Part shown: positions 58,679 to 64,000 of the stretch, piece by piece
Numbering within the stretch: the first letter of the stretch is position 1
Layout of the letters: each line of letters opens with the position of its first letter
Assembly (NCBI GenBank): GCA_000755425.1
Contig: BBMT01000003.1
Span: 62,001-126,000 of the forward strand
DNA from: Vibrio maritimus
GTDB taxonomy: Bacteria; Pseudomonadota; Gammaproteobacteria; Enterobacterales; Vibrionaceae
DNA: 64,000 bases
Reading direction: 5' to 3'
The notes under the pieces: model-generated
Told to the model about the DNA's origin: nothing
Seen by the model: only the letters and a program-made list of their open reading frames with translations
Database searches by the model: none
Position numbers and translations under genes: made by a program

Positions 58679-58864
58679 GTTTTGGCCTTTAAGGTTCGCT
58701 ATCTGTGATGAATATCAAATGAGAAATGACAATAGGAAAAGCATCCGCACATTACTTTGGACGCTAGTTATCTAAAGTACTGTAAATTATAGATTATGGA
58801 CATAGCTTTGAACGAAGTTACTGCAACTTTTGGCCAAGCTTAACAAAGTAAATAGGAATCAAAC

Positions 58865-61424
58865 ATGCACCATTCATTGCCATACTTTGAAGATTGGCCA
58901 CGTATTCATTCTGCGATTAAGCAAGATCCGTTGATCGAGAGTGAGGTAGTTAGAATTGTTTCTTTGATGACGATTGAAGAAAAGTTAGGTCAAATGATTC
59001 AGCCAGATCTTCGAGGTGTCACACCTGAACTTGCGAAGCAATATAAGCTCGGGTCTATATTAAATGGAGGAGGGGCGTGGCCAAATGAGAACAAACGAGC
59101 AGGTGCGGCTGAGTGGGTATCGCTTGCCGATGACCTATGGCACGCTGTCGAGGAGGCATATCGCGATCGCCCATTTAGAATCCCCTTCATGTGGGCGACA
59201 GATGCTGTCCATGGACACAACAATGTCTTCTCTGCGACCGTTTTTCCACACAATATTGGCTTAGGTGCCGCTCGAGATCCTGACCTCATTGAAAAAATAG
59301 GTGTTATTACCGCCAAAGAAGTGGTGACAACAGGGCTAGACTGGACGTTTGCCCCAACAGTCGCCACCCCGAGAAACCTTCGCTGGGGCGTGTCTACGAA
59401 GGGTATTCGGAAGATCCGGGGATCACCTATCTGTATGCGTCAAAGATGGTGAAAGGTCTTCAGGGGTCGACAGAAGAACTAAGAGGAGACCAGCGTGTTA
59501 TCTCTAATGTGAAGCATTGGGTTGGAGATGGTGGAACACTTGACGGTGAAGATAGAGGAAGAAATCATTACGACGAGTCTTCTCTTCGTAATATTCACGC
59601 GATGGGATACTTCAGTGGATTGGAAGCTGGTGCTCAAGTCGTTATGTCTTCTTTTAACTCCTGGATCAACCATGCCAATTACGATCACTCTCCAAAATAC
59701 GGTGAAGCATACAACCACAAGATACATGGCAGTCGGTATCTCATCGAAGATGTACTGAAAACCAAAATGGGGTTCGATGGTTTTGTAGTGACCGACTGGC
59801 ATGGTCACGCTGAAGTTAGCAAATGTACTGACGGTGATGCCACCTATGCTATTAACGCAGGTAATGACGTTTTGATGGTGCCTGTGTATGAGCACTGGAT
59901 AGCAGTGTATGAAAAGGCGTTGGCGGATATTAAGTCTGGCGTCATACCTATGAGTCGTGTTAACGATGCGGTGACCCGCATCCTTAGAGTGAAGATGCGG
60001 GCGGGCCTTTGGGATAAACCTAGTCCGTCAAAGCGCTCCCTTGCTGGTAAACAAAGTGTGTTAGGTGCACCTGAGCACAGAGCTGTTGCTCGAGAAGCGG
60101 TTCGAAAATCGTTGGTTTTACTAAAAAATGAAGGGCAGATCCTGCCACTAAAACCCAATCAACGCGTGATTCTTACCGGTAGCGGAGCTGATGATATTCA
60201 AAAGCAATCCGGTGGTTGGAATATCACTTGGCAAGGTGATGAAAACAGCTTAGATGACTTTCCAGATGCAACGACGGTCAAGATGGCACTCATCAAAGAA
60301 CTTGGTTGTGACAATGTCACATATAGCCCTGCATTAGATGTGCCACTTTCAAAACAAGATGTTGCTATCGTTGTTATCGGAGAGGATCCCTACGCCGAGA
60401 TGATGGGTGATATTAAGCCATGGCAGACCTTAGAGTTTGCCAGCTTAAAGCGTAGTTATCGTAAAGATGCTGAAAAAATTCGTCTCCTTCATCAACATGG
60501 GGTGCGTGTGATTACGATTTTGTTCAGTGGCCGTCCGCTCTATCTTAATGACGAGATATCAAAATCGGATGCCTTTGTTGCGGCTTGGTTGCCTGGCAGT
60601 GAAGGGGCTGGGATTACGGATGTTTTGATTGCTGATGACAGCGGAAATCCCAGGTTCGACTTTCAAGGCACGTTATCGTATAGCTGGCCAAATACTAAGT
60701 TGGGTGCGATGGTGAGTCGCCATCCATATCATATCCCAAACTATAGAGTTCCGGAGTTTGAGCAGTGTCCTAATGAGGAACATCGTCCTCTATTCGAATA
60801 TGGATACGGACTAAACTACTCAGACAAGCTACAAACACGAGATCTCACCAATATCCCTTTAGACAGTTCGGATAACTTTTTGGGGTCAGAAGACGTCCAT
60901 ACCGAGCACTTATATGGCGTGCGAGCTTCTATCGGCGATTATCAAATGAGAGTGCAAGATGGTGACCATTCGCAGGGAATAAACGTCTCGCGTAACAATG
61001 CTCTTCAACTGAGTGCAATTAATACCAAGCCCTATAATTACCAACAGCAGCAAGATGCTGTACGTGTGAACTTTGAGGGTGGCGATGCAATTCTAACAAT
61101 GACGACCGGCGATCAAGAGCCGGAAAATTTTGCTCAGTTCTATGGTTCAGGCCGTATCGCGTTTGATGTAAGAATCATCTCCCAAGTACTCAGCCGGTCT
61201 ATCTCTTCATCGGGAGCCAAAGTAATAATGTTGGTGCTCAATTTACTAAGGTAGATATAACAGAACAGCTTCGCGTCATTGAGGAGTTTAAAACGGTGTT
61301 TATTCCTGTGATTTCGCTTGTTTCAGGCTCGGCAGATTTAGAGCAAATCCAGGTTCCCTTTGGCATTCATACCGCAGGAACACTTGATGTTGTTATAGCG
61401 AATATTCGTTGGCAACGCGAGTAA
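58865..61424 (+). CDS. GH3 beta-glucosidase (exo-type; two frame breaks)
   Basis: Family GH3 exo-beta-glucosidases release glucose from cellooligosaccharides or laminarin. Order: GH3 N-terminal barrel (EKLGQMIQPDLRGV, DAVHGHNNVFSATVFPHNIGLGAARD), nucleophile Asp in GFVVTDWHG (codon 59794-59796), GH3 C-terminal domain (LVLLKNEGQILPLK), and a C-terminal jelly-roll like ExoP. There is no signal peptide. The frame breaks near 59394 (one C missing, restoring RWGRVYEGYSEDPGI) and near 61194 (one C missing). The corrected length is about 853 residues, ending NIRWQRE. Without a signal it probably acts on imported oligosaccharides. Confidence 0.85.
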
Positions 61425-61435
61425 AGTGACGCTCG

Positions 61436-62332
61436 CTATAGCCAATGGTCATTAACAAATTGATGTTTTTGCAACAGACTAATGAGCTCTGAGAGCACCG
61501 GACCGTTGGCATGGCGACGAGAGACCAAACAACCTACCGTTGTCACCCAACCACTTTTCTCGTGCGCGACCGGTAGAGCGGTGAGTTTTCCATCTTGTAT
61601 AGGCTGTTTAACCAAGATCTCTGGTAGGTTTGACCAGCCGATTCCTTGTAACACCATGTCCACAAGGTTCTGATGCGTATTCGCATACCAGATGTTGGTG
61701 CTGATACCGTAAGTAAACCATAGCTCTTGCTTGTCCGAACTGCGGTGTACACACTGTCGATAGGCTTTGAGGTCAGAGTCTTTAACCACAGGCAGCGTCA
61801 CCAAGGCATGATCTGGGGCAACGACAGTAAGGAATCGTGCTTGTCCCAGAACAAAGAAGTCCATATCCACACGCAGTTCTCCATCGGCATAGACGATTCC
61901 AACCTGAGCTACTTCGTCTCGAACCATTTTTTCGACATCAAACGTAGATGCCGTGATGATTTCAAAGTTAGTAACCGGATACTGGTTTGCAAGCGGAGCC
62001 AGTATGGAGAGTAGTGCCTTACTCATCAAGCTCTCGTCGATGGCAATCACCAGTTCATGTTCATAGTCGTTAGCTAATGAATCTACTTTTTGATCAAAAT
62101 ACTGCTGCTGATGAAGAATAGATCGAGCAATGGGCAGCAACGCCTCGCCACTCTCCGTCAGCTCTGGCGTGTTTTTCTCACGGCTGAATAAGGTTTGATT
62201 GATGGCAATTTCTAGATTTGAGATTGCTTGGCTTACGCCAGATTGAGCACGATTGAGTTTGCGCGCTGCTGCCGAAAACGAGCCGTATTCACAGACAGCG
62301 ACAAAAACTTTGAGTTGTTCGAAACTGTACAT
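61436..62332 (-). CDS. LysR-family regulator next to PACE efflux gene
   Basis: This regulator of about 298 residues has the LysR winged helix (YSFEQLKVFVAVCEYGSFSAAARKLNRAQSGVSQAISNLEIAI) and a C-terminal ligand domain. The ATG at 62332 has AAGGA six bases upstream. It is divergent from the PACE transporter gene, with a T/A-flanked palindrome between. In Acinetobacter, the PACE gene aceI is controlled by a divergent LysR regulator, AceR, which supports the same role here. Confidence 0.85.
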   Translation of the reverse strand: MYSFEQLKVFVAVCEYGSFSAAARKLNRAQSGVSQAISNLEIAINQTLFSREKNTPELTESGEALLPIARSILHQQQYFDQKVDSLANDYEHELVIAIDESLMSKALLSILAPLANQYPVTNFEIITASTFDVEKMVRDEVAQVGIVYADGELRVDMDFFVLGQARFLTVVAPDHALVTLPVVKDSDLKAYRQCVHRSSDKQELWFTYGISTNIWYANTHQNLVDMVLQGIGWSNLPEILVKQPIQDGKLTALPVAHEKSGWVTTVGCLVSRRHANGPVLSELISLLQKHQFVNDHWL

Positions 62333-62366
62333 CTTCAATCCTTAGTCACAAAACTGCACTCAAGGT

Positions 62367-62381
62367 ATCACGAACTGTGAT
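62367..62381. promoter_or_regulatory. Candidate LysR operator
   Basis: ATCAC-GAACT-GTGAT is a perfect inverted repeat with a five-base spacer, 15 bp in all. It lies in the intergenic region between the divergent LysR and PACE genes and fits the usual LysR-type T-N11-A box. Confidence 0.6.
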
Positions 62382-62468
62382 GGTTGTTAACTTTCTATCT
62401 ATTGCTGGATGAGGATAATCAGAGGCGAATTATCAACAAACCAAATAAAAACCAGTGAGGAGTTAACA

Positions 62469-62897
62469 ATGGGAGTGCTTGAAAGAGTCTTTCATTCAGT
62501 ATTGTTTGAAGTATTAGCCGTGAGCCTATCAATCGCGGGATTAGCAATATTTACCGACCATGACGTGGCGAGACTGTCAGGAACTATGATAGTCATAGCG
62601 ACAATGGCAATGTGTTGGAATTATCTCTTCAATCTGATTTTCGATTATTTTGTCAAAGGTGAACGAGTAGAACGAACCGTGATGGTTCGTGTAATTCACG
62701 TGCTACTGTTTGAAGCGGGACTGTTGTTGGCGACGGTGCCTGTGATGGCAGTGATGCTTGGCGTGAACTTATGGCAAGCCTTTATTATGGATATCGGCGT
62801 GACGATTTTCGTGACCGTTTATGCGTTTGTTTACAACCTGACTTATGACCATGTTCGAGTTTGGGTCGTGAGCCAGCGTCAGGCAACAGTGCAATAG
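62469..62897 (+). CDS. PACE-family efflux transporter
   Basis: This 142-residue membrane protein of four segments is made of two tandem bacterial transmembrane-pair domains (the first HSVLFEVLAVSLSIAGLAIF, with MCWNYLFNLIFDYF; the second HVLLFEAGLLLATVPVMAVML, with YAFVYNLTYDHV). The Glu in segment 1, the W-N pair and the Asp are the conserved residues of PACE transporters. Family members export chlorhexidine, acriflavine or, natively, polyamine-like compounds. The ATG at 62469 has GAGGAG upstream. Confidence 0.88.
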   Translation: MGVLERVFHSVLFEVLAVSLSIAGLAIFTDHDVARLSGTMIVIATMAMCWNYLFNLIFDYFVKGERVERTVMVRVIHVLLFEAGLLLATVPVMAVMLGVNLWQAFIMDIGVTIFVTVYAFVYNLTYDHVRVWVVSQRQATVQ

Positions 62898-62924
62898 AGA
62901 TTGACCTGACAAAAACAATTAAAA

Positions 62925-62954
62925 AGGGCAGACGCTATCGTCTGCCCTTGTTTA
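62925..62954. terminator. Intrinsic terminator after the PACE gene
   Basis: AAGGGCAGACG and CGTCTGCCCTT form a perfect 11-bp stem with a four-base loop; A/T tracts on both sides allow use by the convergent GH3 gene as well. Confidence 0.85.
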
Positions 62955-62984
62955 TTTGCGAGTGAATGCTGTCAATTTTAAGGC

Positions 62985-64000
62985 TTATACCTGCTTGAAG
63001 TTTAGGTGGTGCAGGGTGAGCCCCGGCTTCACAAACGACACGTCCAACTCATACCAGCCTGTCTGCAGCTCGACAATGAGCCTTCAACATCGACAGCGTT
63101 GCCTTCGGTACCATTCGTCGACAGGGACATACTGTAGTCGCCATTGAGGTGCAAGCTACAGGAGGATTGAGCGAGCTCATTGCGGTCATAACTGGTGTTC
63201 ATACTCACTTGGTATTGCCCAGCCTTTGAGACGTGAAGGGTAACATTAGTATCAGCCTTAGTCTCAAGAACCACTGGTTCCTCAATGGCACGAGCAGAAC
63301 CCATTGGTTGCTCTTCACGCGCGTTGAATGGCTTAATAGGGTTATAGCGAACTAACGGACGTTGCATCGCCGGTGTATTCAAGATAAATCGGCAGATGTT
63401 CATGGCGCTGCGCTGTAATTCACCAAGAGTCAGTTGACCCGCCTCCAGTGCACTAAGTGTGTCATCATCCATCGCGTTACGCTCGGCACCATCATTGTCG
63501 ACGACCATATACAGGTCGTTCTGCGCACGAACCATGTAGGAGGTATAGGTTTTAGACTCTTCACCACCAGTGACCGGGTGGTTCATTTTCGCCCACCAGT
63601 CAGACATAACAATGCCATCAAATCCCCACTCGCCGCGAAGTATCGTGGTATTAAGGTCGTAGTTTGAAGCGCCCCAGTGGGCATTGATTGGGTTATAAGA
63701 GGTCATTATCGTGGTCGCGCCGCCTCTTTTTACCGCGAGTTCGAATGGCTTAATGTGCACTTCACGAAGGGCACGTTCAGACATTACAGCATCAACAAAG
63801 AAGCGTGAGGTCTCCTGATCATTGGCCGCAAAGTGCTTAATCGTGCCAGATACACCTGCACTCTTAAGGCCACTCACTTGCGATGCGGCCATACAGCCGG
63901 TGAGTAGCGGATCTTCAGAGAAATACTCAAAGTTACGACCATTGAGTGGGTGGCGATGAATATTAATACCAGGACCAAGCAATGTATCAATTTGGTAACT
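62985..64000 (-). CDS. GH3 beta-glucosidase, C-terminal part (runs off window; one frame break)
   Basis: A second GH3 enzyme enters from the right edge. Visible are GPGINIHRHPLNGRNFEYFSEDP, KHFAANDQE and the nucleophile Asp in GFDGIVMSDWW. A C-terminal accessory domain follows (ADTNVTLHVSKAGQYQVSMNTSYDRN). It ends, after one missing base near 63078 is restored, with HHLNFKQV at TAA 62987-62985. The motif SEDPLLTG with a following K-H pair places it nearer to periplasmic BglX-like or fungal-type GH3 enzymes than to the GH3 enzyme at 58865. The N-terminus and any signal peptide lie outside the window. Confidence 0.85.

Overview
The window looks like a piece of a Vibrio genome, most likely the second chromosome. 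The evidence is gene content: a LuxM/LuxN-type quorum-sensing pair, VF530-, DUF3332-, DUF3360- and DUF5062-type proteins typical of vibrios, GlyGly-CTERM trypsin-like proteases, and the arrangement gcvP-gcvH-glyA / XRE-cupin regulator / gcvT, which from memory matches V. cholerae chromosome 2 (VCA0276-VCA0280). No rRNA, tRNA, CRISPR array, prophage or intact insertion sequence was seen.

Layout. 1-3.4 kb: a partial unknown gene, a small secreted protein, a YcaQ-like glycosylase and an MFS transporter. 3.6-5.6 kb: a 26-codon leader ORF with competing RNA structures, followed by an ABC-F ATPase. 5.8-10.8 kb: homocysteine methyltransferase (mmuM), then luxN and luxM on the minus strand. 11-18.9 kb: an alpha-glucoside locus (GH13 glucosidase and LacI regulator on minus; divergent aglEFGK-type ABC transporter on plus). 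19-29.9 kb: RNA helicase, VF530 protein, SpoU methyltransferase, YcxB-like protein, DUF3332 lipoprotein, LysR regulator, MltF-like lytic transglycosylase, DUF3360 transporter, and a PhyH dioxygenase with a divergent AraC regulator. 30-37.2 kb: the glycine cleavage region. 37.4-39.8 kb: two secreted serine proteases. 39.8-45.1 kb: fruBKA with divergent cra. 45.1-50 kb: a small lipoprotein, 6-phospho-beta-glucosidase, an SgrR-like regulator and a short YadA-like trimeric autotransporter. 50-58.7 kb: DUF5062, DUF3861 and DUF2798 proteins, a MarR regulator, a large secreted EF-hand protein, a methyltransferase, a DUF6817 protein, a GNAT acetyltransferase and an ABC exporter. 58.8-64 kb: two GH3 beta-glucosidases flanking a LysR / PACE efflux pair.

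About 33 single-base lesions in 20 genes break reading frames, including in core genes (three in gcvP, four in gcvT, two in glyA). Each is repaired by adding one base, usually in a short homopolymer; only DUF3360 needs a different net change. This is best explained by base under-calling in the source sequence, not gene decay. I therefore annotate these genes at full length and state the break positions.

The strongest regulatory finding is the ABC-F leader. A sequence inside the leader ORF can pair either with a segment just past its stop codon or with the ABC-F ribosome-binding region, which is the layout of antibiotic-induced translational attenuation. Other findings are a shared 20-bp palindromic operator at both gcv promoters, two-turn-spaced direct repeats between the AraC and PhyH genes, an extra degenerate receiver domain in LuxN, a Qrr-core-like 15-mer just after the YadA-like gene, and a candidate structured leader RNA upstream of the DUF3360 gene.
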